From the NCBI GenBank assembly GCA_009694045.1, contig SHVY01000018.1, forward strand, positions 1-54,962: a stretch of 54,962 nucleotides of DNA, read 5' to 3'. The notes below the pieces were generated by a model that saw only the letters and a program-made list of their open reading frames with translations, searched no databases and had not been told where the DNA came from. Below are positions 26,137-35,294 of the stretch, piece by piece. The position numbers were made by a program, and so were the translations under genes. This DNA is from Alphaproteobacteria bacterium. GTDB lineage: Bacteria > Pseudomonadota > Alphaproteobacteria > SP197. The stretch's first letter is position 1, and each line of letters begins with the position of its first letter.

Positions 26137-27706
26137 ATGGATTGGTCTGGCATCCCCACGATTGGCCACGTAACGGCGGTGAGCGGTTCCACGCTCGGCG
26201 TGGCGTTGGCGCCCGATGCCGACAGCATCGGCGCGGCCCGATTGGGTGCGCTGGTCAAGGTGGCGACGCCCCATTCGACCGTGTTCGGCGAGATCGACCG
26301 GCTGCACAGCCGTAGCGACGGCATGCGCCTTCTCGACATCGAGCTGTTGGGTGAACGGATGGGGGATGCGGACCCGCGCTCCCAGCGCGGCGTCTCGATC
26401 TATCCCGTCCTCGGTAACGCGGTCGTACCCGCGACCCGGGAAGAAATCGGACTCGTCTACTCCAAGCCATCGGCCGCGACGGTCCGCATCGGCACGGTCT
26501 ACCAGGACCCGAGTGTCGCCGCCTACGTCATGACCGACGCCCTGCTTGGCAAGCATTTCGCCGTGCTCGGCACTACGGGGTACCGGGAAGAGCTGTGCCG
26601 TCGCCCTTCTCCTGCGGGCGATCCTCGCCCAGCAGCCCAAGGGGCACGTGCTCTTGATCGATGCTCATAACGAGTACGGAAAGCCCTTCGGGGACGTGGC
26701 CGAGGTGATCGACATCAAGACGCTGCAACTTCCCTTCTGGGTGTTCGATTTCGAGGAAGCCGCCAGCGTGTTCGCTCAGGGCGGAACGCCCGCCGAACGC
26801 GAATCCCAAAGAACAATTCTCAAGGACGCGATCTTGAGCGCCAAGCGGAGCTTCTTCGGGGAGCAAATGGACCCGCAGGCGATCACCGTCGACACGCCCG
26901 TCCCCTACCGCCTGGCCGAGCTCATTCGCAACGTCGACGAGGCGATGGCGAAGCTCGACAAGCCCGATAACTCCGCACCTTACCTTCGCCTGCGGACTCG
27001 TCTCGAGAGCCTCAACGATGACCGGCGTTTCGCCTTCATGTTCCCGCGCCGGCTCGTCACCGACGGCCTCGACAAGCTCATCGGCTGGCTCTTGCGCATC
27101 CCGGTCGATGACAAGCCGATCAGCATCATCGACATCTCCGGGGTGCCCTCCGAAGTCGTCGATGTCGTCGTCTCCGCCGTGTGCCGCATCGCCTTCGACT
27201 TCGCCTTGTGGAGCGAGCAGTCCAGGTCGCAGCCGGTTCTGCTGGTCTACGAGGAGGCGCACCGCTACATTCCGGCGAACGAATCCCTGGGCTTCGAATC
27301 GACCCGCCGTGCCCTGACCCGGATTGCCAAGGAAGGCCGCAAGTACGGGGTATCCCTGTGCCTGGTCACCCACGACCGTCCGAACTCTCGCCCAGCATCC
27401 TGTCCCAGTGCGGCGCCCTGTTCGCGCTGCGCATGAACAACGAGCAAGACCAGGCGTTCGTCACCTGGGCCATGCCGGAGAACGCGCACCGGCTCCGTTT
27501 CGGTTCTGCCCGAGTTGCGCGTCCAGGAGGCGCTGGTGGTCGGCGAAGGCGCCTCGGTACCGATGCGGATCCACCTGGATACCCTGGCTTCCGGCCATCG
27601 GCCGCGCAGCGATTCGGCCCGATTTTCCAAGGCCTGGGTCAAGGAAAACGTCGGATCGGAATTCATCACCGATACCATTCACAAGTGGCGCAACCAGGTC
27701 CGTTAG
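26137..27706 (+). pseudogene. HerA-like (DUF87) hexameric ATPase/helicase, multiply frameshifted
   Basis: The segments join into one HerA/FtsK-like protein of about 520 aa. The N-terminal HAS-barrel part (GHVTAVSGSTLGVAL) is intact. The first frameshift falls exactly in the Walker A loop: ACGGGGTACCGGG reads as GYRE, and removal of one G restores GTTGTGKSCAV (near 26577-26580). The central region is intact, including VLLIDAHNEYG, IIDISGVPSEVVD and the Walker B-like LLVYEEAHRY. A second shift is near 27372 (before RPSELSPSILSQC) and a third near 27490-27510. The last segment, LPELRVQEALVVGEGASVPMRI, is the usual C-terminus. There is no NurA nuclease next to it. Three independent indels indicate decay or poor local sequence. 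Confidence 0.82.
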
Positions 27707-27882
27707 CGCCATCCCTTGCCGCCCGAGCTTGACAGCCCTGGGCCATCCCACTACCTGGACTCCTCATGCGGCCGGGGGCGATCGTGCCCCGGCCCACCCA
27801 TTCGTTCGGGATAGGCCGGGCGCGGATGCCCGCAAGAATCCACGGTGCCTAACTATCCCGGACCGGCAAGGAGGAGGACACC

Positions 27883-28542
27883 ATGTCGTTGCGCATCAAT
27901 TCCGAGGCCCCGGACTTCGAAGCCGAAACCACCGCCGGAAAAATCCGCTTTCATGATTTCATCGGTTCGGGCTGGGCGATCCTGTTCTCGCACCCAAAGG
28001 ATTTCACACCGGTCTGCACCACCGAACTCGGCTACATGGCGGGCCTGAAGCCGGAGTTCGACAAGCGGAACTGCAAGATCATCGGCCTCAGCGTCGACCC
28101 CGTGGCCGACCACAACCGCTGGGTGAACGACATCGAGGAGACCCAGGGCCACAAGGTCAACTACCCGATGATCGGCGATTCGGACCTGAATGTCGCCAAG
28201 CTCTACGACATGCTGCCGGAGGGCGCCGGCTCGAGCTCCCAGGGGCGCACGCCGGTCGACAACGCCACCGTGCGTTCGGTCTTCGTCATCGGCCCGGACA
28301 AGAAGGTGAAGGCGATGCTCACCTACCCGATGAGCACCGGCCGCAATTTCGACGAGGTCCTGCGGCTGCTCGACTCCTGCCAGCTCACGGCGAAGCACAC
28401 GGTCGCGACGCCGGTCAACTGGAAGCCGGGCCAGGACGTGATCATTCCGCCGTCGGTCTCGGACGAGCAGGCCAAGACCAAGTTCCCCGGCGGCTGGAAG
28501 ACCCTGAAGCCCTACCTGCGGATCGTGCCGCAGCCGAAGTAG
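27883..28542 (+). CDS. 1-Cys peroxiredoxin (Prx6-like)
   Basis: A 219-aa thiol peroxidase that reduces hydrogen peroxide and organic hydroperoxides. The peroxidatic Cys45 is in the signature HPKDFTPVCTTELGYM, with the conserved Arg in DNATVRSVFVIGPDKKVKAML. The length and the C-terminal extension (TPVNWKPGQDVIIPPSVSDE) are those of the Prx6/1-Cys subgroup, not AhpC. An excellent RBS (AAGGAGGAGG) precedes ATG 27883. It stands alone between the HerA remnant and uvrC. Confidence 0.94.
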   Translation: MSLRINSEAPDFEAETTAGKIRFHDFIGSGWAILFSHPKDFTPVCTTELGYMAGLKPEFDKRNCKIIGLSVDPVADHNRWVNDIEETQGHKVNYPMIGDSDLNVAKLYDMLPEGAGSSSQGRTPVDNATVRSVFVIGPDKKVKAMLTYPMSTGRNFDEVLRLLDSCQLTAKHTVATPVNWKPGQDVIIPPSVSDEQAKTKFPGGWKTLKPYLRIVPQPK

Positions 28543-28574
28543 CTGGGCGGCCGCCGGGCGTCTCGTCCGTTGTG

Positions 28575-28652
28575 CTAGTGTCGCCATTGGTTTCGGAGTT
28601 CGCTCACGAGGGTTGCCGCGACGGATAGCGAACTTCGCAACCTCGACACGAG
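28575..28652. repeat. CTAG-led 78-bp palindrome, short family, copy 3
   Basis: The element starts CTAGTGTCG, pairs AGTTCGC with GCGAACT and CGAGGTTGCG/GGTTTCGG-like arms imperfectly, and carries the loop core CGAGGGTTGCCGCGA. The right end is CGACACGAG instead of CGACACTAG, so the closing CTAG is lost. It lies just upstream of the uvrC start. Confidence 0.8.
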
Positions 28653-28662
28653 ACTGGTCGAG

Positions 28663-30582
28663 ATGATGGACAGCGAGATCGCCAATTCGGAAATGGGTGT
28701 GGAAGGCGGCGCGGCGGGAGGCGACCTGCCGCGTGGCGTCGCCGCCATTCAGGCCGCGCTGCGCATGATGCCATCGTCGCCGGGCGTCTACCGCATGCTC
28801 GGCGCCAAGGGCGACGTGCTGTACGTCGGCAAGGCGAAGAATCTCAAGCGCCGTGTCACGTCCTACGCCAACCCGGCGAAACAATCGATCCGCATCCGCC
28901 GCATGATCTCGCTGGTCGCCACCATGGAGGTAGTGACCACCCACACCGAGGTCGAGGCCCTCCTGCTCGAGGCCAACCTCATCAAGACCCTGAAGCCCCG
29001 CTACAACATCACCCTGCGCGACGACAAGTCGTTCCCCTACCTGGTCATTCGCAGCGACCATCCCTGGCCCCAGCTCATCAAGTACCGCGGCACGCGCAAG
29101 CCGGGAGCCGAGCACTTCGGTCCGTTCGCGTCCGCCGGCGCGGTCAACCAGACCTTGAACGCCTTGCAGCGGGCGTTCCCCTTGCGCACCTGCTCCGACA
29201 CCGTGTTCGATGCCCGCACCCGGCCCTGCCTCCAGTATCAGATCAAACGCTGCACCGGCCCGTGCTGCGGCCTGATCGCCGATGCCGACTACCGGGCGCT
29301 GGTCGCCGAGGTGCGCGACGTGCTGCTGGGGCGCGGCCAGGACGTGCGCGACGGCCTGGTACGCCGCATGAACGAGGCGGCCGAGGGGCTCGACTTCGAG
29401 AAGGCCGCCGTGGTCCGCGACCGCATCCGCGCACTCGCCCACGTCCAGGCGCGCCAGGGGATCAATCTGCCCAATCTCGGGGAGGCCGATGTGATCGCCG
29501 TGCACCAGGAGGGTGGGGGCACCTGCGTCCAGGTGTTCTTCTTCCGGGCCGGGTTCAACTACGGCAACCGGGCGTACTTCCCCACCCAGGCCCACAGCGC
29601 GGCCGAAGGGGAGATCATGGCCGCGTTCCTCGGGCAGTTCTATACGAACAAGGAGATCCCGCCGCTTCTGCTCCTCAGCCACGCCGCGGAGGAGCACCTC
29701 TTGGTCGAACAGGCCCTGACCATGAAGGCCGGACGCAAGGTCGACCTCGTCGTGCCCCGCCGCGGCGCCAAGCGCGGCCTGGTGGAACAAGCCCTGGTGA
29801 ACGCCCGCGAAGCGCTCGCCCGCCACGCGGCGGAGACCGGTGCCCAGGCGGTTCTGCTTGCGGTCCTGGCCGAACGGTTCGATCTCGCCGCCCCGCCGGA
29901 TCGAATCGAGATCTACGACAACAGCCACATCCAGGGCGCCCAGGCCCTCGGCGCCATGGTCGTCGCCGGCCCCGAAGGCTTCGTCCGCGGCGCCTACCGC
30001 AAGTTCACCATCCGTTCGGCCGGCGGCGACGGCATCACGGCCGGCGACGACTACGGCATGATGCGCGAGGTGCTGACCCGCCGCTTCACCCGCCTGCTCA
30101 AGGAGCAGCCCGAACGCTCGGGCGGGGTCTGGCCCGACCTCCTGCTGATCGACGGCGGCGCCGGCCAGATCGCCGCGGCGAAGCTGGTCCTGGACGAGAT
30201 TGGGGTGGATCTTCCCCTGATCGGCATCGCCAAGGGCCCCGAGCGGGACGCCGGTCGGGAGCGGTTCTTCGTACCCGGCCGCGAGCCGATCCGCCTGCCG
30301 GAGCGCGACCCGCTGCTTTGGTTCCTGCAGCGGCTGCGGGACGAGGCCCACCGCTTCGCCATCGGCGGCCATCGCGCCAAGCGTTCGGCCGCCATCGGCC
30401 GGTCGACCCTCGACGAGATCCCCGGCATCGGCGGCCGGCGCAAGCGGGCGTTGTTGCACCACTTCGGCTCGGCCCGCGCGGTGGCGACCGCCGGGCTCCC
30501 CGATCTCGAGCAGGTCACGGGCATCAGCCACACCGTGGCCCAGCGCATCTACGACCACTTCCACGGCGAGCGGCAGCCGTGA
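28663..30582 (+). CDS. uvrC: Excinuclease ABC subunit UvrC
   Basis: The dual-incision nuclease of nucleotide excision repair, 639 aa. The N-terminal GIY-YIG nuclease domain is visible as SSPGVYRMLGAKGDVLYVGKAKNLKRRVTSY. A UVR domain (VRRMNEAAEGLDFEKAAVVRDRI) binds UvrB; the RNase H-like C-terminal nuclease has IEIYDNSHIQG and LLLIDGGAGQI; a helix-hairpin-helix pair ends the protein (LDEIPGIGGRRKRALLHHF, LEQVTGISHTVAQRIY). The start is ATG 28663 or the adjacent 28666, with a weak RBS right after a palindromic repeat. pgsA follows at 31 bases. Confidence 0.97.
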   Translation: MMDSEIANSEMGVEGGAAGGDLPRGVAAIQAALRMMPSSPGVYRMLGAKGDVLYVGKAKNLKRRVTSYANPAKQSIRIRRMISLVATMEVVTTHTEVEALLLEANLIKTLKPRYNITLRDDKSFPYLVIRSDHPWPQLIKYRGTRKPGAEHFGPFASAGAVNQTLNALQRAFPLRTCSDTVFDARTRPCLQYQIKRCTGPCCGLIADADYRALVAEVRDVLLGRGQDVRDGLVRRMNEAAEGLDFEKAAVVRDRIRALAHVQARQGINLPNLGEADVIAVHQEGGGTCVQVFFFRAGFNYGNRAYFPTQAHSAAEGEIMAAFLGQFYTNKEIPPLLLLSHAAEEHLLVEQALTMKAGRKVDLVVPRRGAKRGLVEQALVNAREALARHAAETGAQAVLLAVLAERFDLAAPPDRIEIYDNSHIQGAQALGAMVVAGPEGFVRGAYRKFTIRSAGGDGITAGDDYGMMREVLTRRFTRLLKEQPERSGGVWPDLLLIDGGAGQIAAAKLVLDEIGVDLPLIGIAKGPERDAGRERFFVPGREPIRLPERDPLLWFLQRLRDEAHRFAIGGHRAKRSAAIGRSTLDEIPGIGGRRKRALLHHFGSARAVATAGLPDLEQVTGISHTVAQRIYDHFHGERQP

Positions 30583-30613
30583 CAGGAACCACCCCGGCTG
30601 GCACCTTGCGCCG

Positions 30614-31156
30614 ATGATCGCCACCCTGCCTAACCTGCTCTCCTTGTCCCGGGTCGCCGTGATCCCGTTCCTCGTGGCCCTCACCTATTGGGACCAACCG
30701 TTTTCCGGGTGGCTGGCCGGTACCCTGTTCGCCGCGGCGGCCCTGACCGATCTGTTCGACGGGTATCTCGCCCGCAAGCGCTCCCAAGTCTCGGATTTCG
30801 GTCGCCTGCTCGACCCCATCGCCGACAAGCTCCTGGTCTGCGGCACCCTCATGGTGGTGGTCGGGTCGGGCGCCGCCCACGTTCTCCCCGCCTTGGTCAT
30901 CGTCCTGCGCGAGATCCTCGTCTCGGGCCTCCGTGAGTTCCTTGCCGGGCACGACACGCAACTGCCGGTGACCCGCCTGGCCAAGTGGAAGACCGCCTTG
31001 CAAATGGTCGCGATCGGTTTGCTGCTGGTGGGCGGTCCCCTGCTGGAGGCGGGTCGGGCGACGCTTTGGGTCGCGGCCCTGGTGACCGCGGTCACCGGCT
31101 GGCACTACCTGCGCACCGGCCTGGCCAGGGTCCTCGCCGGCACCCCCAAGGCCTGA
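30614..31156 (+). CDS. pgsA: CDP-diacylglycerol--glycerol-3-phosphate 3-phosphatidyltransferase
   Basis: A 180-aa inner-membrane enzyme making phosphatidylglycerophosphate from CDP-diacylglycerol. The CDP-alcohol phosphotransferase signature is complete: TDLFDGYLARKRSQVSDFGRLLDPIADK, with both aspartate pairs. There are four to five hydrophobic helices and the length is normal. Order uvrC-pgsA-moeA/moaD-moaE is a common alphaproteobacterial arrangement. Confidence 0.95.
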   Translation: MIATLPNLLSLSRVAVIPFLVALTYWDQPFSGWLAGTLFAAAALTDLFDGYLARKRSQVSDFGRLLDPIADKLLVCGTLMVVVGSGAAHVLPALVIVLREILVSGLREFLAGHDTQLPVTRLAKWKTALQMVAIGLLLVGGPLLEAGRATLWVAALVTAVTGWHYLRTGLARVLAGTPKA

Positions 31157-31158
31157 CG

Positions 31159-32415
31159 ATGGTGCAGCTCAGCGACGACTGCTTCGCGGGCCCCGGGGCG
31201 ATGATGACCCTGGACCAGGCCCTGGCCCTGGTCGCGCGCATCGCCCGGCCGGTGGTGGATCCCGAACCGGTGCCGCTGGCCGCCGCGACCGGGCGCGTGC
31301 TCGCCGCCGACGTGGTCGCGACCGGCGACGTCCCCGGCGCCGACAACTCCGCCGTCGATGGTTACGCCGTGTACTTCGACGACCTGCCCCCCGGCGCCGA
31401 CGCGATTCTGCCCGTAACCGGCCGCGCGGCCGCCGGCCACCCGTGGGGCCAGGCCGCGCGCCGGGGCGAGGCGATCCGGGTCTTCACCGGGGCCCTGATG
31501 CCGGCGGGACCCGACACGGTCTTGATGCAGGAGGATTGCCGCCGCGACGGCGATCGCGTCGTCATTCCGCCCGGCATCCGGCGCGGCGCCAACCGGCGGC
31601 TTGCTGGCGAAGACGTGCGACGAGGCCAGACCGTTCTGCGCGCCGGCATCAGGTTGCGGCCGCAGGACGTGGGACTGGCCGCCGCATCGGGCCATGCCAG
31701 CCTCGCGGTGCAACGGCCGCTGCGGGTCGCGATCTTCTCGACCGGGGACGAGGTGCGCGACCCCGGCCAGGCCCTGACCCCGGGCACCGTGTACGACAGC
31801 AACCGTTACGTCCTCGGGGGGCTTCTCGGCGAACTCGGCTGCCGGGTCACGGATCTCGGAATCCTGCCGGACGACGCGGCCACGGTCGGCGATGCCTTGG
31901 CGCGGGCGGCCGCCGACCACGACCTGCTGTTCACCTCCGGCGGCGTCTCGGTCGGGGAAGAGGATCATGTGCGCACGGCGGTCGCGGCCCTTGGCACGCT
32001 GCACGCTTGGCGCGTGGCCATCAAGCCGGGGCGGCCCATCGCCCTCGGCCAGATCGGGCGGGTCCCCTTCGTCGGCCTGCCCGGTAACCCGGCGGCGGCC
32101 ATGGTGACCTTCGTGACCGTCGCCCGCGAGCTGGTGCTGCGTCTCGCCGGGCGCGGCGAGACGCGCCCCCTCACCTTCCCCGTTCGCGCCGCCTTCGCCC
32201 GCAAGAAGAAGCGGGACCGTCGGGAATTCGTCCGGGTCCGGCTGGCGACCGCCGCCGACGGGGTGCCCGAGGCCACCCCCTTCCCCCGCGAGGGCGCCGG
32301 CATACTCTCCTCGCTGGTCGAGGCCGACGGGCTCGTGGCTCTGCCCGAGGACCTGACCCGGCTGGAGGCGGGCATGATGGTGAGCTTCTTGCCGTTCAGC
32401 GAGGTGGCGCGATGA
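31159..32415 (+). CDS. moeA: Molybdopterin molybdenumtransferase MoeA
   Basis: A 418-aa enzyme that inserts molybdate into adenylated molybdopterin. Hallmarks: PGADNSAVDGYAV, FTGALMPAGPDTVLMQEDC, STGDEVRDPG, TSGGVSVGEEDHV and the nucleotide region LPGNPAAAMVTF. The ATG at 31159 lies 2 bases after pgsA; the stop overlaps the moaD start (ATGA). It serves molybdoenzymes such as MsrP in this window. Confidence 0.95.
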   Translation: MVQLSDDCFAGPGAMMTLDQALALVARIARPVVDPEPVPLAAATGRVLAADVVATGDVPGADNSAVDGYAVYFDDLPPGADAILPVTGRAAAGHPWGQAARRGEAIRVFTGALMPAGPDTVLMQEDCRRDGDRVVIPPGIRRGANRRLAGEDVRRGQTVLRAGIRLRPQDVGLAAASGHASLAVQRPLRVAIFSTGDEVRDPGQALTPGTVYDSNRYVLGGLLGELGCRVTDLGILPDDAATVGDALARAAADHDLLFTSGGVSVGEEDHVRTAVAALGTLHAWRVAIKPGRPIALGQIGRVPFVGLPGNPAAAMVTFVTVARELVLRLAGRGETRPLTFPVRAAFARKKKRDRREFVRVRLATAADGVPEATPFPREGAGILSSLVEADGLVALPEDLTRLEAGMMVSFLPFSEVAR

Positions 32416-32663
32416 AAATTCGCTACTTCGCCTGGCTCCGATCCAAGACCGGCGTGGGCGGCGAGGAGATCGCCCTGCCCGACGGCGTCGCGACCGTGGC
32501 ACAGCTCATGGATTGGCTCGGACGGAGAGGCCCGGGCTACGCCGACGCGTTCGCCAACCGCGCGGTGATCCGCGCCGCGGTCAACCAGGACTACGTCGCG
32601 CCCGACCACCCGGTTCGGGACGGGGACGAGGTCGCGTTCTTCCCGCCTGTAACCGGAGGCTAG
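32412..32663 (+). CDS. moaD: Molybdopterin synthase small subunit MoaD
   Basis: An 83-aa ubiquitin-fold sulfur carrier. It ends in the diagnostic PPVTGG, whose terminal Gly is adenylated and thiocarboxylated. The ATG overlaps the moeA stop by 4 bases and moaE follows at 3 bases, so the two synthase subunits are made together. Confidence 0.95.
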   Translation: MKIRYFAWLRSKTGVGGEEIALPDGVATVAQLMDWLGRRGPGYADAFANRAVIRAAVNQDYVAPDHPVRDGDEVAFFPPVTGG

Positions 32664-32666
32664 ATC

Positions 32667-33119
32667 GTGATCCGGGTCCAGATCGAGGATTTCGACGTCG
32701 GGGCGGAAATCGCGGCGCTCACGGGAGGCCATCACACCATCGGCGGGTTGGCCCTGTTCGTCGGACTGATGCGCGACACGGCGGGCGGCGAAGTCGTGCG
32801 CGCTATGACCCTGGAGCATTACCCCGGGATGACCGAGCGCAAGCTCGGCGAGATCGAGGCCGAGGCCAGGAGCCGCTGGCCCCTGGAAGCGTGCCTGATC
32901 GTCCACCGCTATGGGCGCCTGTTGCCGGGCGACAAGATCGTCCTGGTGGCCACCGCCTCGGCCCACCGCGAAGCCGCCCTCGATGCCTGTCACTTCCTGA
33001 TCGATTGGCTGAAGACCAAGGCCCCGTTCTGGAAGCAGGAGGAAACCGCCGCCGGCCCGCGCTGGGTGGCCGCCCGCGACCAGGACGACGACGCCACCCG
33101 GCGGTGGGAGAAGGACTAG
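32667..33119 (+). CDS. moaE: Molybdopterin synthase catalytic subunit MoaE
   Basis: A 150-aa protein that converts precursor Z (cPMP) to molybdopterin with thiocarboxylated MoaD. Typical segments: GALALFVGLMRD-like GGLALFVGLMRDTAGG, MTLEHYPGMTERKL, IVHRYGRLLPGDKIVLVATASAHREAAL, and the C-terminal lysines WLKTKAPFWKQE that form the active site. The start is GTG at 32667. Confidence 0.95.
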   Translation: MIRVQIEDFDVGAEIAALTGGHHTIGGLALFVGLMRDTAGGEVVRAMTLEHYPGMTERKLGEIEAEARSRWPLEACLIVHRYGRLLPGDKIVLVATASAHREAALDACHFLIDWLKTKAPFWKQEETAAGPRWVAARDQDDDATRRWEKD

Positions 33120-33283
33120 CCGCCCCCGGCACCTTCGATCCGGCAGGGGTTGCCGACTGCTCGACGGCAGTGCCAATTAACTGTGTATTTTCAACCTATT
33201 GGATGCGGCACGGTGCTTGCGAGAAGCAATCGCCGGCGGCCCAGACCGCCGATCGTATCAACATGCCGAAAAGGGGAGACGCC

Positions 33284-33997
33284 ATGGCGATAGGCTTGGA
33301 GGGGGAGCAGGTTCGTAGCGAACCGCAGCTCGCACGGCTGGATATTCCCTCCGACCACGACGCTGCCGTCGGGGCCCCCTTGTCCGATCTGCGGGCCCTG
33401 CTCGACCGGGCCCGGGCGGTCGCCATCGCGGCGGAACGGCGCGTCGCCGAGCAGACCAGGCGCATCGCCGAGCTCGAGACCCTGTCGCTGACCGACGAGT
33501 TGACAGGTATGTTCAATCGGCGCGGTCTGTCCGAGATGTTCGCGCGGATTCTTCGGGTTGCCGCGCGTGATGGCCACCACGGCATGCTCGGCTACGCCGA
33601 CCTTGATGGCTTCAAGGGCATCAACGATCGCTACGGACATGATGCCGGCGACGCCGTCTTGCGCCACGTCGCGGATGTCCTCAAGGCCAACGTCCGGCCG
33701 GACGACTACGTCGCCCGCCTGGGCGGTGACGAGTTCGCGATCCTCTTGGTCAGGGCGCTGCCCGCCGATGGCCTGCGTCGCCTGGGATCGATCGAACAGG
33801 CGATCGCTGACCATCCGGCGCGGATCGGACTGCGCACCGTTTCCTTGAGCGCCAGCATCGGGGCCGCACCCTACGCCCCTGGTGCGGATGCCACGGCGGT
33901 CATCGGCGCCGCGGACCAGGCGATGTATCGCCGCAAGCGCCATCGCCGTGGCGCCCCCGACCGCCTCCGGCTTGCCGTCAGCAATCGGGATTCCTAG
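33284..33997 (+). CDS. Diguanylate cyclase (GGDEF protein)
   Basis: A 237-aa protein making c-di-GMP from GTP. A short N-terminal part (residues 30-65) is predicted to be a helical, coiled-coil-like segment (LSDLRALLDRARAVAIAAERRVAEQTRRIAELE); no sensor domain is attached. The GGDEF domain has LTDELTGMFNRRG, the active site RLGGDEF (147-151) and the inhibitory I-site RPDD (138-141) five residues before it, so product inhibition is expected. ATG 33284 has GGGGAG at 5 bases; an in-frame ATG at 33263 is an alternative. The TAG stop lies in the left CTAG of a palindromic repeat. Confidence 0.9.
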   Translation: MAIGLEGEQVRSEPQLARLDIPSDHDAAVGAPLSDLRALLDRARAVAIAAERRVAEQTRRIAELETLSLTDELTGMFNRRGLSEMFARILRVAARDGHHGMLGYADLDGFKGINDRYGHDAGDAVLRHVADVLKANVRPDDYVARLGGDEFAILLVRALPADGLRRLGSIEQAIADHPARIGLRTVSLSASIGAAPYAPGADATAVIGAADQAMYRRKRHRRGAPDRLRLAVSNRDS

Positions 33998-34116
33998 TGG
34001 TCCGCCCCAAACGTTTGATTCCCGATCCTTGTGTTTGGGCCGGACCGCTGGATGAGAGTCTCACTGGGGGTTCGGCCCGACGGATCGGGATCGATCCGTC
34101 GGAATCGAACCACTAG
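33994..34116. repeat. CTAG-bounded compound palindrome, long family, copy 2
   Basis: The 123-bp element runs from CTAG 33994 to CTAG 34116. The first hairpin pairs GGTCCGCCCCAAAC with GTTTGGGCCGGACC; its left arm is the reverse complement of the right arm of copy 1 (203-324). The second pairs CCGACGGATCG with CGATCCGTCGG, and CTAGTGGTTCG with CGGTTC-like sequence. The two terminal CTAGs hold the TAG stops of both convergent genes, the diguanylate cyclase and the agmatine-deiminase-like gene. Confidence 0.88.
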
Positions 34117-35144
34117 GTCAGCGCCTCGCCCGCGGGCTGGGGGCAGGTGATCGCGTTGATCCCGCCACCGCCGACGAACAGATCGTAGGCGTCGATCTGC
34201 ACCGCCTCCCGGTCCGGTAAGGCGGCGCGGATCGCCCCCATCGCCTGCCCGTCGAGGGCGTCGCCGAACGCCGGGACCAGGACCGCCCCGTTGGCCAGGT
34301 AGAAATTCGCATAGCTGAGGGGCAGACGCCGGCCACCCTCGCGGCGCGGCGTCGGCTGCGGCAAGGGCACGATGTCGAAGACCCGCCCGCGCGCATCCGT
34401 CGCGCGTCGCAACCGTTCCAGGTTCTCCTTGAGAACCGGGAAGTTGATGTCGTTGGCGTCGTTCGTCGCCGTCGCCATGACGACCCCGGGGCGCGCGAAC
34501 GCCGCCAGCATCTGGACGTGGCCGCCCGTGCTGTCGTTCTCGAGTCCGCCAGCCAGCCACACCACCTTGTTGATTCCCAAGGCTTCGGCCAGGATCGTCT
34601 CGATCTCCTTGCGGTCCTTGCCGGGGTTGCGCTGCTCGTCGAGCAGGACCGATTCGGTGGTGATCAGGGTGCCCTCCCCGTCCACGGCGATGGCGCCGCC
34701 TTCCAGGGTGAGGGGAGACTTGTAGCGCCGCATTCCAAGGGTCGCCAACAGGCGCGTCGCGGTGGCGGCGTCGGCCGCGAAATCCTCGTACAAGCCGCCA
34801 TAGCAGTCGAATCGCCAGGCAACACCCGCGACGCCACCCTTGCCATCGGTGACGAAGGTCGGACCATTGTCGCGCAGGAAGGAATCGTCCTGGCTCATCG
34901 GCATGACCGCGACGGTCGAGCCGCAGCCGAGCGAGGCGCCGGCGACGATGCGGGGGGCGGCCAGCATGGTCACCGGCTCGAAACGGGCAATGGCGCGGGC
35001 GATCTCGGCATAGGCCTTGCGCGCGAGGTCGAGCCCCGCAGCATCGCCCCAACCCGCTTCGCGGCACGGCCAAGCCATCCAGCAGCGCCCGTGTTGCGCC
35101 CATGCCGGCGGCATGGCCAGCCCATCCTGGGCAGGCGTCGGCAT
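34113..35144 (-). CDS. Agmatine deiminase/peptidyl-arginine deiminase-family protein lacking canonical catalytic residues
   Basis: 343 aa with the overall pattern of the agmatine deiminase (guanidine-modifying) fold: SQDDSFLRDNGPTFV, LEGGAIAVDGEGT and the C-terminal GGGGIN turn. In active agmatine deiminases the HxD motif (GHVD) and the Cys of GGGxIHCIT do catalysis. Here these read GGHVQ (His209, Gln211) and GGGGINAITC (Asn330, Ala331), with a Cys only three residues later (Cys334). The protein is therefore either a non-catalytic homologue, a variant with a shifted Cys, or an enzyme with another reaction. The start ATG has GGGGGA. It is divergent from a RidA gene. The TAG stop lies in a palindromic repeat. 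Confidence 0.78.
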   Translation of the reverse strand: MPTPAQDGLAMPPAWAQHGRCWMAWPCREAGWGDAAGLDLARKAYAEIARAIARFEPVTMLAAPRIVAGASLGCGSTVAVMPMSQDDSFLRDNGPTFVTDGKGGVAGVAWRFDCYGGLYEDFAADAATATRLLATLGMRRYKSPLTLEGGAIAVDGEGTLITTESVLLDEQRNPGKDRKEIETILAEALGINKVVWLAGGLENDSTGGHVQMLAAFARPGVVMATATNDANDINFPVLKENLERLRRATDARGRVFDIVPLPQPTPRREGGRRLPLSYANFYLANGAVLVPAFGDALDGQAMGAIRAALPDREAVQIDAYDLFVGGGGINAITCPQPAGEALT

Positions 35145-35294
35145 TCCCGTCCCCCTTTGTTCGGCTTCCTGATTGCCGCGAGGCTTGCAGGCCGGGCCCC
35201 CGGGGTCAAGACAATCCGACCGCGGTTTGACAGGGCATGGCAAAGCCCCTAACAAACCCCTCGTCGCGAGGGTACACATCAAGGGAGAAGAACC

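Noticed and set aside
27765..27795. Hairpin GGCCGGGGGC/GCCCCGGCC before the peroxiredoxin gene as a terminator.
   Set aside because: No T tract follows, and the position fits equally a leader hairpin; not called.
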